Below, piece by piece: positions 34,344 to 44,681 of a stretch of DNA of 64,000 nucleotides (within the stretch, counting starts at the first letter, position 1; each line of letters begins with the position of its first letter). The position numbers and the translations under genes are program-made. The stretch covers positions 2,227,101-2,291,100 of the forward strand of contig NZ_CP036455.1 of the NCBI RefSeq assembly GCF_004323735.1, read 5' to 3'. The stretch is from Streptomonospora litoralis (GTDB lineage: Bacteria > Actinomycetota > Actinomycetes > Streptosporangiales > Streptosporangiaceae). The notes under the pieces are model-generated. The model was given only the letters and a program-made list of their open reading frames with translations. It searched no databases and had not been told where the DNA came from.

Positions 34344-35360
34344 GTGGATGAACGCCATGAACGTGGCTCGTTCCGCCGGCATCTCGCGACCGTCGGGTTC
34401 GTCGCCGCAGGAGCCCTGATCCTGTCCACCAGCGCCGCGGTCGCCGAACCGACCGCCGACGAGGTGCGCAACAAGATCGAGAAGCTCGAAGAGGAGCACG
34501 CGGAGCTCGCCGAGAAGTACAACCAGGCGAAGCAGGACCACGACGCCGCGAAAGAGAAGCTTGAGGACCTGAAGAAGGACAAGCAGGAGACTCAAGACAA
34601 GATCGACGGCATGCAGGGCGACATCCGCGCGCTGGCCAACGCGGCCTACACCAACGCCGACTACGGTTCGCCCGCCTATCTGCTCAGCTCCAGCGGCCCT
34701 GAAGCCGCTCTGGAGCAGGCCGCCGACCTCGGCTACCTTTCGGAGAACCAGCGCCAGACCCTCGTCGACTACAACGAGGAGAAGGAGAAGCTGGACGACC
34801 TCACGGCCGAGGCCGCCGACACCGAGGACACGGCCAAGGACAAGCTCGACGAGGCCGAAGAGGCCAAGGACGAGGCCGCGACGAAGATCGAGGAGCAGGA
34901 GGACATCCTCTCCGACCTCACCGCCGAGGAGGCCGCCGCGGCCACCTCCGGTGTCGGCGGCGGAAGCAGCGGCGGCGGGGGCGCCTCCTACACCGGCAGC
35001 GCCTCGGGCAGCGCCGGAGCCGCGCTCGACTTCATCTACGCCCAGATCGGCGACTCCTACAGCCTCGGCGCCAACGGCCCCGACGTCTGGGACTGCTCCA
35101 GCCTGGTCCAGGCCGCCTGGTCCCAGGGCGGAGTGAGCCTGCCGCGCACCACCTACAGCCAGGTCAACGCCGGAACCTCCGTCTCCTGGGGCGCGATGCA
35201 GCCCGGCGACCTGATCTTCTTCTACGACGGCCCCAGCCACGTGGGCATGTACGTCGGCAACGGCAAGATGGTGCACGCCTCCAACCCGTCCAAGCCGGTG
35301 GCGGAGGTCTCCCTGAGCGGCTACTACCAGAGCAACTTCCACTCGGCGGTACGCCCCTGA
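34344..35360 (+). CDS. Secreted NlpC/P60 (C40) peptidoglycan hydrolase, paralogue
   Basis: A 338-aa paralogue of the upstream hydrolase with the same order: signal peptide (1-30, cleavage near AVAEP), coiled coil (about 33-195), Gly/Ser linker (VGGGSSGGGGAS) and NlpC/P60 domain with catalytic Cys in WDCSSL, His in SHVGMYVG and the third residue in VHASNPS. The first gene has DCSGL and HDG at these positions, so the two have diverged around the active site. The GTG at 34344 is used because the nearby ATG is out of frame. A separate transcript is likely given the 500-bp gap. Confidence 0.94.
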   Translation: MDERHERGSFRRHLATVGFVAAGALILSTSAAVAEPTADEVRNKIEKLEEEHAELAEKYNQAKQDHDAAKEKLEDLKKDKQETQDKIDGMQGDIRALANAAYTNADYGSPAYLLSSSGPEAALEQAADLGYLSENQRQTLVDYNEEKEKLDDLTAEAADTEDTAKDKLDEAEEAKDEAATKIEEQEDILSDLTAEEAAAATSGVGGGSSGGGGASYTGSASGSAGAALDFIYAQIGDSYSLGANGPDVWDCSSLVQAAWSQGGVSLPRTTYSQVNAGTSVSWGAMQPGDLIFFYDGPSHVGMYVGNGKMVHASNPSKPVAEVSLSGYYQSNFHSAVRP

Positions 35361-35411
35361 CCCGCAGCGGGCGCTCCGCGGTGGGTGGGGCGCCGCCTGC
35401 TCGCCGCCGCG

Positions 35412-35741
35412 TCATCCCTCGCAGGTCGTACAGCGCCGCACGGCGTAGCGCTGCGGATTGCCCTCCGTGGCGTACACGGCATGCCCCTGGGCGATGCGTG
35501 TCCACAAGTGCGGGTCGGCACCGGTGATCCATCCCCACTCTGGCGGGTGGATCGCCGAGTCCGACAAGTGGCCGCACCCGGGCCGGTGGGCGTACCGGGT
35601 CGGCGAGATCAGGATGGACGACGAGGGAAAGGTCGCCCCCGAGCCCTCGGCGGACTCCCCGGGGGGAGGTTGCGGGGAACGAGAGCACGCGCACCCGGCA
35701 CCGATGAGTAGGTCGCAGTAGTCGCAACGCAGCATGTCCAT
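35412..35741 (-). CDS. Hypothetical Cys-rich protein (109 aa)
   Basis: A 109-aa soluble protein with CDYC plus CAC near the N-terminus, an isolated PGCGH, and a C-terminal CTTC, together enough for one or two zinc-binding sites. Middle segments (RYAHRPGCGHLSDSAIHPPEWGWITG) are not low complexity, which supports a real gene. Function not recognised. It is divergent from the glycosyltransferase. ATG at 35741 or 35735 are both possible; AGGAG lies upstream at a somewhat long distance. Confidence 0.58.
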   Translation of the reverse strand: MDMLRCDYCDLLIGAGCACSRSPQPPPGESAEGSGATFPSSSILISPTRYAHRPGCGHLSDSAIHPPEWGWITGADPHLWTRIAQGHAVYATEGNPQRYAVRRCTTCEG

Positions 35742-35863
35742 TCCCGAATCGTCGCAGGAGGCGGTGACATCCGGGGTAGGCGGCCGCGTAGCCCCGTGGT
35801 CGGCAGCACCGCGCCGCCGGCAGCGCAGACCGCGCTCCGGGGAGAAGCACTAGACTCCGCCTC

Positions 35864-37015
35864 GTGCCGCGTACGCTCATCATCACCAACGACTTTCCGC
35901 CGCGCCCCGGTGGGATCCAGGCATTCGTGCACGAGTTGGCCATGCGTCGGCCCGCCGATTCCGTGGTCGTGTACTGCTCGACGCCGGGATCGCGGGGCTC
36001 GGCCGGGTGGCAGCGGGCCGCCGACTTCGATCTCGGGCTGCCGTTCCCGGTGGTGCGCGAGCGCACCTCGGTGCTGCTGCCCACCCCGGCGGTGGGGCGC
36101 CGCGCCGAGCGGATCGCCGGGCTGGAGGGGTGCGACTCGGTGCTGTTCGGGGCCGCCGCGCCGCTGGGGCTGCTCGCGGGCCGTCTGCGCCGCGCCGGGG
36201 TGCGCCGCATCGTGGGGCTGACCCACGGCCACGAGACGGGCTGGTCGGTGCTGCCGGGCGCGCGCCGGGCGCTCCACCGCATCGGGGAGGAGACCGACGC
36301 GCTGACCTATCTGGGCGACTACACGCGCACGCGCCTGGCGCGGGCGCTGTCGCCCGCCGCGGCCGCGCGCATGCGCCGACTGGCGCCGGGCGTCGACACC
36401 GACCGGTTCCGGCCCGGAGCGGGCGGCGAGGCCGTGCGCGAGCGCCACGGTCTGACCGGGCGCCCGGTGGTGGTGTGCGTTTCGCGGCTGGTGGCGCGCA
36501 AGGGCCAGGACACGCTGCTGCGCGCCTGGCCGCGCATCCTGGCCGACGTGCCCGGCGCGGCGCTGCTGCTGGTGGGCGGCGGCCCCTACCGGCGACGGCT
36601 GGAGGCGATGGCGCGCGAGCAGGGCGTCTCGGACTCCGTGCACTTCGCCGGCGACGTCGCCGCCGCGGACCTGCCCGCCTACTACGACGCCGGCGACGTT
36701 TTCGCCATGCCCTGCCGCACCCGCAACGGCGGGCTCGACGTCGAGGGCTTGGGCATCGTCTACCTGGAGGCGTCGGCGAGCGGCCTGCCCGTGGTCGCCG
36801 GGCGCTCCGGCGGTGCGCCCGACGCGGTGCGCGAAGGGGAGACGGGCCTGGTGGTCGACGGCGCCCGGCCCGGTCCCACGGCGCGGGCGCTCATCCGGCT
36901 GCTGCGCGATCCCGAGGATGCGGCGGCGATGGGTGAGCGCGGCCGCGCCTGGGTGCAGCGGGAGTGGACCTGGGACCGGGTGTCGGCGCGGCTGGCGGAG
37001 TTGCTGACGCCCTGA
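35864..37015 (+). CDS. GT4 glycosyltransferase, PimB-like mannosyltransferase
   Basis: A 383-aa GT-B retaining glycosyltransferase. The N-terminal acceptor domain begins TLIITNDFPPRPGGIQAFVHELA, the sequence typical of GDP-mannose-dependent phosphatidyl-inositol monomannoside mannosyltransferases (PimB'). The donor-binding half shows CVSRLVARKGQDTLLRAWP, LLLVGGGPYRRRLEAMA and the EX7E motif in GLDVEGLGIVYLEASASGLPVV. It likely adds the second mannose in phosphatidylinositol mannoside synthesis, though another acceptor cannot be excluded. From memory it is adjacent to the acyl-CoA synthetase gene in Streptomyces too. Confidence 0.87.
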   Translation: MPRTLIITNDFPPRPGGIQAFVHELAMRRPADSVVVYCSTPGSRGSAGWQRAADFDLGLPFPVVRERTSVLLPTPAVGRRAERIAGLEGCDSVLFGAAAPLGLLAGRLRRAGVRRIVGLTHGHETGWSVLPGARRALHRIGEETDALTYLGDYTRTRLARALSPAAAARMRRLAPGVDTDRFRPGAGGEAVRERHGLTGRPVVVCVSRLVARKGQDTLLRAWPRILADVPGAALLLVGGGPYRRRLEAMAREQGVSDSVHFAGDVAAADLPAYYDAGDVFAMPCRTRNGGLDVEGLGIVYLEASASGLPVVAGRSGGAPDAVREGETGLVVDGARPGPTARALIRLLRDPEDAAAMGERGRAWVQREWTWDRVSARLAELLTP

Positions 37016-37186
37016 GCGGCGGGAGTGCCGCGAGCGCGGGTGCGGGACTGAGGCGCTGCGCGACACCGCGGGAGTCCTCAGCCGAGCGGGTGGAGCCCCC
37101 GCGCGGCGCCGCCGGCGGCGGGACGCGCAAAGGCGGACGCGGGACCTCCCGGCCCGCGCCCGCCCGCTCGGTCCCGCCTGGCGGCC

Positions 37187-38998
<1,812 letters not shown>

Positions 38999-39221
38999 CT
39001 GTTTCCACGAGGGGACAGCACGACCGTAACAACTTTCCTTACCCGCGGGTAGAACACGTTATCGCCTGGTATCCGATAGTGATCCGCGAGTTCAGGGAGT
39101 CCCGGGGCTTCGCCGGGGATATCCCGGAAATCCCGCCGCGTGTCGCCACCGCGGGGCCGCGGGCGGCTAACGTGACGGGCAGAGCCGAGGAACGCAGGGG
39201 AAGTGGGGGCAGGACACCGCC

Positions 39222-39689
39222 ATGACCGAATCCGACCGCGACACCGGTCGCGACAGCGGCCCCGAGGCCGGTCGCGACACCGACCGCCGGGAGAACGGAA
39301 CCCAGGACATGATCGACGACGCGCTGCGCATGGTGGACACGCTGCAGCGCCGACTGCTCGTCGCCGGCGTGCGCCGCGGCGTCTCCGCCGCGTCGGCGCC
39401 TCCGCCCAAGGGTGACGTGTGGGAGGAGGCGATCAAGTACGAGCAGCCCCAGCCGGAGCCTTCGCCGCTGGAGGAGTTGCTGGGCATCGCGCGCAAGAAG
39501 GCGCCCGAGGTCGCGGGCCACATCGGTCGGGCCGGCATCGCCGCGGTCGGCGCCTTCGGCGAGACCCTCGGCGTCGTCGAGCGCGCACTGGAGCGCCGCA
39601 CCCCCGACCCCGGGTCCTCCGCCCCGTCCGACGCGGGCACCGGCCCGAACCGGGTCGAGGCACCGCGTGAGATCTCCAAAGGCGAGTGA
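39222..39689 (+). CDS. Conserved actinobacterial hypothetical (DUF5304-like)
   Basis: A 155-aa soluble protein: hydrophilic N-terminus, a helix MIDDALRMVDTLQRRLLVAGVRRGV (about 30-55), then DVWEEAIKYEQP and an amphipathic helix LEELLGIARKKAPEVAGHIGRAGIAAVGAFGETLGVVERALE. Sequence style and position before the ROK glucokinase match a small gene I recall next to glkA in Streptomyces, tentatively the DUF5304 group. Function unknown. The gene ends 114 bases before glk and may be co-transcribed. Confidence 0.75.
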   Translation: MTESDRDTGRDSGPEAGRDTDRRENGTQDMIDDALRMVDTLQRRLLVAGVRRGVSAASAPPPKGDVWEEAIKYEQPQPEPSPLEELLGIARKKAPEVAGHIGRAGIAAVGAFGETLGVVERALERRTPDPGSSAPSDAGTGPNRVEAPREISKGE

Positions 39690-39706
39690 TCTAGAATCCG
39701 GCGGGA

Positions 39707-39722
39707 ACTGGTTTAGTCCAAT
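39707..39722 (+). promoter_or_regulatory. Possible DasR-type (dre-like) site upstream of glk
   Basis: ACTGGTTTAGTCCAAT matches 13 of 16 positions of the dre consensus ACTGGTCTAGACCACT recognised by the GntR-family regulator DasR. It lies about 80 bases before the glucokinase start. Three mismatches make this tentative. Confidence 0.35.
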
Positions 39723-39803
39723 CGCCGCGCCCGGGACAGCCCGTCGGCCCGTCCGGGCGCGGGCGGTGCGGCGCGCCGCCGGATAGGAGAGAGGGAACCG
39801 CCC

Positions 39804-40754
39804 ATGCGGACGACGATCGGCGTGGACATCGGCGGCACCAAGGTGGCCGCGGGCATCGTCGACTCCGACGGGCGGATCGGCGACGTCGTCAAGCACCCCA
39901 CGCCCTACGGCGACGGCGAGGCGCTCGCCGACGTCGTCGGCCGGGCGGTCGCCGAACTGCGCGAGCGGCACACCGGCGCCCCCATCAGCGCGATCGGCGT
40001 GGGCACAGCCGGCTTCGTCGACGCCGACCGCGCAACCATCGTGCTCGGCGCGAACCTCGGCCTGGCCGAGGAGCCGTTCAAAGAGCGGCTGCGCCGCCGG
40101 GTGGACCTGCCGGTCGTCGTGGAGAACGACGCCAACGCCGCGGCGTGGGCGGAGGTCCGGTTCGGCGCCGGCCGCGGCAGCGAGCACGTCGTCTGCGTCA
40201 CCCTGGGTACCGGGGTGGGCGGCGCCGTCGTGATGAACGGCGAACTGCAGCGCGGCCGCTACGGCGTCGCCGCCGAGGTCGGCCACTACCGCGTCGTGCC
40301 CTTCGGACGCCGCTGCGGCTGCGGCAACCACGGCTGCTGGGAGCAGTACGCCAGCGGCCGCGCCCTCGTCGGCGAGGCGCACGACCTCGCCCGCGCCGAA
40401 CCCAAGCGTGCCGAGCGCATGGCCGAACTGGCCGGGGGCGACCCCGAGGACATCCAGGGCCGCGAGATCACCCGCGCCGCCGTGGAGGGCGACGAGGGCG
40501 CCCTGGCCTGCTTCCGCGCAGTGGGGGAGTGGGTGGGCCTCGGGCTCGCCGACCTCGCCGCGATCCTCGACCCGGAGCTGTTCCTGATCGGCGGCGGTGT
40601 CTCCGACGCCGGCGACATCCTGCTCGACCCGGTCCGCGAGTCCTTCGCACGCCACGTCACCGGTCGCTCCACCCGCCGCCTCGCCGACATCCGCATCGCC
40701 GAACTGGGCTCCGCGGCCGGCATCGTCGGCGCCGCCGACCTGGCGCTGCGCTGA
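39804..40754 (+). CDS. glk: ROK-family glucokinase
   Basis: A 316-aa ROK sugar kinase phosphorylating glucose with ATP. Motifs are GVDIGGTKVAAGI (phosphate binding), VENDANAAAWAEVRFGAG with the catalytic Asp, TLGTGVGGAVV, and the ROK zinc signature CGCGNHGCWEQYASG. No N-terminal HTH, so it is an enzyme and not a ROK repressor. In Streptomyces the homologue GlkA also mediates glucose repression; transfer of that role here is inference. AGGAGAGAGG precedes the ATG. Confidence 0.95.
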   Translation: MRTTIGVDIGGTKVAAGIVDSDGRIGDVVKHPTPYGDGEALADVVGRAVAELRERHTGAPISAIGVGTAGFVDADRATIVLGANLGLAEEPFKERLRRRVDLPVVVENDANAAAWAEVRFGAGRGSEHVVCVTLGTGVGGAVVMNGELQRGRYGVAAEVGHYRVVPFGRRCGCGNHGCWEQYASGRALVGEAHDLARAEPKRAERMAELAGGDPEDIQGREITRAAVEGDEGALACFRAVGEWVGLGLADLAAILDPELFLIGGGVSDAGDILLDPVRESFARHVTGRSTRRLADIRIAELGSAAGIVGAADLALR

Positions 40755-40829
40755 GCGGACCCCCTCGGGCGGCTCGCCGAGTGGCGGCCCGCACCCATGG
40801 CGTGCCCAGACGCGGGTAGTCCTGGGGAC

Positions 40830-41570
40830 GTGTCGAATACTCGGATCCGCGTGCTGAGCTACAACGTGCATGCCCTGCGCGACGACGCCCAGGCGGTGGC
40901 TCGGGTCGTCCGCGCGTGCGACCCGGACGTCGTCTGCCTGCAGGAGGCCCCGCGGCTGCTGCGCTGGCAGTCGCGGCGGCGCAGCCTGGACCGGATGATG
41001 GGGATGATCCCGGCGATCAGCCGCCGCACCGGCGGGCTGGCCGTCCTCTGCCGCCCGGGCATCGAGGTGCACCGCATCGGCCACCGCGTGCTGCGGCGCT
41101 ACCCCGGCCTGCGGGTGCGCACCCTGTCCATGGCCGCGCTGCAGGTGGATGGGCGCCCGCTGCTGGTCGGCTGCACCCATCTGGACCTGCATCCGGGCGC
41201 GCGCCTGCACCATGCCGGGGAGGCGGTGGACTACCTCGCCGCCTTCGCCGTGGAGAACCCGGGCCCCAGCGTGCTGGCCGCCGACGTCAACGCCGAGCCC
41301 GGAAGCTCGGCCTGGCGGCTGATCACGGCCGGGCTGCGCGACGCCGCGGGCGAGCACCCGTGGGGAGAGGCGGCGACCTTCCCCGCGCGCAACCCTGCCC
41401 GCCGCATCGACGGGGTCTTCACCTCGGGCGCGGTCGAGGTGCACCGCGCCGGCGTGCCGGTGGAGCCGGCCGACGCCGCCGACATGGCCGACGCCAGCGA
41501 CCACCGGCCCGTGCTCGCCGACATCTCCCTGGAGGCCGAACCCGTGACGGAGGCGGCGGAGGGCGGCTGA
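40830..41570 (+). CDS. Endonuclease/exonuclease/phosphatase (EEP) family hydrolase
   Basis: A 246-aa EEP-fold metal-dependent phosphoesterase. Motifs in order: RVLSYNVHALRDD, DPDVVCLQEAP (metal Glu), TRTHLD-equivalent GCTHLDLHPGARLH, LAADVNAEPGSSAW, RIDGVF and the catalytic SDHRPVLADI. No signal peptide. The GTG at 40830 gives the usual short N-terminus. Substrate unknown; the family includes nucleases, sphingomyelinases and inositol phosphatases. It follows glk by 75 bases on the same strand. Confidence 0.88.
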   Translation: MSNTRIRVLSYNVHALRDDAQAVARVVRACDPDVVCLQEAPRLLRWQSRRRSLDRMMGMIPAISRRTGGLAVLCRPGIEVHRIGHRVLRRYPGLRVRTLSMAALQVDGRPLLVGCTHLDLHPGARLHHAGEAVDYLAAFAVENPGPSVLAADVNAEPGSSAWRLITAGLRDAAGEHPWGEAATFPARNPARRIDGVFTSGAVEVHRAGVPVEPADAADMADASDHRPVLADISLEAEPVTEAAEGG

Positions 41571-41589
41571 GGCGACGGAGCGGCGCGCA

Positions 41590-41742
41590 GTCGTCGCCGG
41601 GGGAGCCGGCCGCGGCGCTGCGGTCGTCGCCGGACTCCCACTCGACCGCGCCGTCGGGGGCGACCTGCACGAGCTTGTACTCGAAGGCCGTCCCCTCGGG
41701 TATGTCGACGCTCCCGCTCCAGGTGGGATAACTCGGCAGCGC
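41590..41742 (-). pseudogene. Orphan CBM20 starch-binding domain fragment
   Basis: In one minus-strand frame about 50 residues read LPSYPTWSGSVDIPEGTAFE, then YKLVQVAPDGAVEWESGDD, a good match to the C-terminal part of a family 20 carbohydrate-binding module as found at the end of alpha-amylases (LSAADYPTWTGTVSLPAGTAFEYK type). The tail that should close the domain is missing, no catalytic domain is present, and the fragment starts directly at the plsC stop. It looks like a decayed remnant of a secreted amylase gene. Confidence 0.6.
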
Positions 41743-41743
41743 C

Positions 41744-42628
41744 CTACGCGGCTGTGCCGGGGTTCGCGCCGCGCTCGGAGTCGGGATCGGAGGCCGGCAC
41801 ACCGTCGGGATCGGTGTCGGCCTCGGCGCGCGCCTTGTTCTTCGCCTTGCGGGCGTTCTTGCGGCGCGCCTTGCGCGCGGCCCGCTCGGTGCGCTTGCGC
41901 TCCTTCGCGCCCGCGTGCTGCTCCTCCTTCTCCTCCTTGGCCGCGGCCTCCAGTTCCGTCTTGACCGACTGCGCGTAGCGGTCGACGTACTCCTGGCCCG
42001 AGAGGTCCATGAGGGCGTACATGATCTCGTCGGTGACGGCGCGCAGCACCCGCGGGTCCTTCTCCATCCCGTAGTAGCGGGAGAAGTCCAGCGGCTTGCC
42101 GAAGACGACCTTGGGCCGGATGCCGAGCTTGGGCACAGAGCGGCCGGGCGGCATGATCTTGTCGACGTTGATCATCGCCATCGGGATCACCGGCGCCCTC
42201 GACTCCAGCGCCACCCGCGCGACCCCGGTGCGCCCGCGGTAGAGCTTGCCGTCCGGCGAGCGCGTGCCCTCGGGGTACATCCCGAGCAGCCGGCCCTGCT
42301 TGAGCACCTTCAGCCCGGTGCGCAGCGCCGCCTCGCTGGCCTTACCGCCCGAGCGGTCGATGGGGATCTGCCCGACACCGGTGAAGAACAGGCGGCTGGC
42401 CAGGCCCTTGATGCCGGTGCCCGTGAAGTACTCGGCCTTCGCCAGGAAGGTGATCTTGCGGGGCAGCGGCAGCGGCCCGAAGAAGTGGTCGGAGAAGGAC
42501 AGATGGTTGCCCACCATGACCGCCGGTCCCTGCCGGGGCACGTTCTCGACACCCTCGGCGCGCGGCTGCCACAGCACCGCGAGCACGGGGCCCAGAATCG
42601 CCTTGACCACCCAATAGAACACCGGCAC
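41744..42628 (-). CDS. plsC: 1-acyl-sn-glycerol-3-phosphate acyltransferase (PlsC family)
   Basis: A 294-aa membrane-associated acyltransferase of phospholipid synthesis. The HX4D catalytic motif reads NHLSFSD, and the substrate motif is YPEGTRSPDGKLYRGRTGVARVAL. One N-terminal hydrophobic segment (1-20) anchors it. The C-terminal 70 residues are highly charged (KERKRTERAARKARRKNARKAKNKA), then acidic. Related glycolipid acyltransferases cannot be excluded. Divergent from the esterase gene. Confidence 0.92.
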   Translation of the reverse strand: MPVFYWVVKAILGPVLAVLWQPRAEGVENVPRQGPAVMVGNHLSFSDHFFGPLPLPRKITFLAKAEYFTGTGIKGLASRLFFTGVGQIPIDRSGGKASEAALRTGLKVLKQGRLLGMYPEGTRSPDGKLYRGRTGVARVALESRAPVIPMAMINVDKIMPPGRSVPKLGIRPKVVFGKPLDFSRYYGMEKDPRVLRAVTDEIMYALMDLSGQEYVDRYAQSVKTELEAAAKEEKEEQHAGAKERKRTERAARKARRKNARKAKNKARAEADTDPDGVPASDPDSERGANPGTAA

Positions 42629-42905
42629 TCACCCTCGACCACGCGGGGCGCGCCTCTCGCCGAACGCGCGCTGTCCTTCCCGCTTCCACGAACAATCGTG
42701 GTCATCTTCCCATTGTCGGCGCCGGACTACCAATGCCGGCGGAAGTTACCCCCTGGTAGTGGAGTCGCGCCGACGGGCCGGGGCATCCGCCGGCCGCAGT
42801 CGACGGGGTACCGGGGGCGCGCTCCGCGTGCCGGTTTCGTAAAGTCGACTTGGACAGGCGCGGCCGCCCCGCCGCGCCCACTGCTCGGAATCGAGGAGGG
42901 CCCGA

Positions 42906-43673
42906 ATGCCGTCGATGCCGGGCGCCGAGCCCTACCACCGCCACGGTGACGGGGTCGGCGTACTGCTGTGCCACGGGTTCACCGGCACCCCGCGCTCCAT
43001 GCGGCCCTGGGCCGAGCACCTGGCCGCCGCGGGACTGACCGTCGACCTGCCGCTGCTGCCGGGACACGGCACCACCTGGCAGGAGATGGCCGCCACCACG
43101 AGCACGCAGTGGCTGGCCACCGCGGAGTCGGCGCTGCTGCGGCTGCACGAGGTCTGCGACACCGTCTTCGTGATGGGTCTGTCGATGGGCGGATGCCTGG
43201 CGCTGCGGCTGGCCGAGCTGCACCCGGACAAGGTCCGCGGAGCGGTCGTCGTCAACCCGTCGCTGGCGGTGGAGAACCTGCTGCTGCCGGTCGCCCGCCT
43301 GCTCGCCCCGTTCGTGCCGACCACCGCCGCCGTGGGCGAGGACATCAACAAACCCGGCGCCGGAGAAGGCTCCTACGAACGGGTGCCCACAGCCGCGGCG
43401 GCGACGCTTCCGAAACTGTGGCGCGACACGAAACGGGACATGGCCTCCATCACCGCGCCGGTCCTGGCCTACAGAAGTCCGCAGGATCATGTCGTGGGGC
43501 CCCGGAGTCTGCGTATCCTCACGAGTAGGGCGGTCAACGCGCGGCTGCGCGTCCACTCGCTGGACCACAGCTACCACGTGGCCACCCTCGACTACGACGC
43601 CTCAACCATCTTCGACGGGAGCCTCGCGTTCGTCCGCGAGCACAGCAGGAGCGGGGAAGGGACGAAGCGATGA
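42906..43673 (+). CDS. Alpha/beta hydrolase, carboxylesterase
   Basis: A 255-aa serine hydrolase close to bacterial monoacylglycerol lipases/carboxylesterases. The oxyanion segment is LLCHGFTGTPRSM, the nucleophile elbow GLSMGG, the acid in YRSPQDHVVGP and the His in DHSYHVATLDYD. No signal peptide. The stop overlaps the next start by four bases (ATGA), so translation is coupled with the membrane protein gene. Its lipid-related neighbours (PlsC, FadD) suggest an acyl-ester substrate, which is inference. Confidence 0.92.
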   Translation: MPSMPGAEPYHRHGDGVGVLLCHGFTGTPRSMRPWAEHLAAAGLTVDLPLLPGHGTTWQEMAATTSTQWLATAESALLRLHEVCDTVFVMGLSMGGCLALRLAELHPDKVRGAVVVNPSLAVENLLLPVARLLAPFVPTTAAVGEDINKPGAGEGSYERVPTAAAATLPKLWRDTKRDMASITAPVLAYRSPQDHVVGPRSLRILTSRAVNARLRVHSLDHSYHVATLDYDASTIFDGSLAFVREHSRSGEGTKR

Positions 43674-44497
43674 CGAATCGCCGGGGCAACGGCCTTCTCG
43701 CCGACACCTACGTCCCCCTCATCCTGCTCCCGAGAGCGCCGGCCGACCAGATGCTCGACGCGCTGCGCGAGTCCGGGATCGCCGCCTACGCCGTGCAACT
43801 GGACGAGGGGGTGCTGGAGGAGTCGGGCGCCGTCGCCGAACCCCCCACCGACCACCTCTACGTCGACTCCCGCGAGCGTGCCGCCGCCGAGGCGATCCTC
43901 CGCGACCAGCTGCCCGACCTGGAGCGCTTCAGCTCCGACTCCGGGGCCGCCGAGTCCGCGGAGCCCTCCGAGATCCCCCGGCACCAGCCCTCGGCCGAGC
44001 CCGAGGCGCCCGTCGGCTCCGCCGACGACGACGTGTGGGCCGACCTGGTGGCGCGTTTCTACGACACCCCCGGGCCCGCCGAGGCGGCCTGGCCCGACGC
44101 CGAGAACCTCGCCGATAACGAGCGCACGGCCGACGCAGAGGAGGGCGCGACCGACACCGCGGAGGGCGGCGAGGACCCCCGCGCGGCCGACGACACAGCG
44201 GGCTCCCCGCGCGGCCGGGTGGTCCGCCCGGCCGAGCCCGGAGACGACCACGACCACTACGTTCCGCCTCCGCCCCCGCCGCTGCCGCGCGGCGACCTCA
44301 CCAGCCGGCTGTCCTGGGCCGGGCTGTTCGGCGGTCCGCTCGTGCTGCTGGGCTCGATGCTGCTGGGCATGTCCCTGCCCGGCTGGGTCGCGTTCCTGGC
44401 CGTGGCCGCCTTCATCGCCGGGTTCGTCGTCCTGGTCGTACGCATGGGCGACCGCCCGCCCGGCGACAACGGCCCGGACGACGGCGCCGTGGTCTGA
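43670..44497 (+). CDS. Hypothetical membrane protein with acidic cytoplasmic domain
   Basis: A 275-aa protein. Residues 1-90 form an alpha/beta region (VPLILLPRAPADQMLDALRESGIAAYAVQLDEG). About 90-205 is acidic low complexity, followed by a poly-Pro stretch (YVPPPPPPLPRGD). Two C-terminal transmembrane helices lie at about 218-236 and 239-258. It starts inside the esterase stop codon. I recall a comparable gene after the carboxylesterase in Streptomyces but know no function. Confidence 0.82.
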   Translation: MTNRRGNGLLADTYVPLILLPRAPADQMLDALRESGIAAYAVQLDEGVLEESGAVAEPPTDHLYVDSRERAAAEAILRDQLPDLERFSSDSGAAESAEPSEIPRHQPSAEPEAPVGSADDDVWADLVARFYDTPGPAEAAWPDAENLADNERTADAEEGATDTAEGGEDPRAADDTAGSPRGRVVRPAEPGDDHDHYVPPPPPPLPRGDLTSRLSWAGLFGGPLVLLGSMLLGMSLPGWVAFLAVAAFIAGFVVLVVRMGDRPPGDNGPDDGAVV

Positions 44498-44681
44498 GCC
44501 GGAACGGCCCGGCGGCCGGCGCACCACCTCCGCCACCCCGCCCGCCGCTTCGGCGCGGAGCCGCGCACCGCAGGCGCCCGCGGCCCGCAACGGCGTCAGC
44601 ACACCCCCACCCCTCCGCCGCACTCACCGCAGCCGCGTGCGGGCGGCGTCCACATCCCCGCAGCCGCCAGGACACCCCCAT

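Noticed and set aside
35385-35721. Plus-strand frames opposite the Cys-rich hypothetical gene
   Set aside because: They lack a ribosome site and the minus-strand frame has paired Cys motifs and more protein-like composition.
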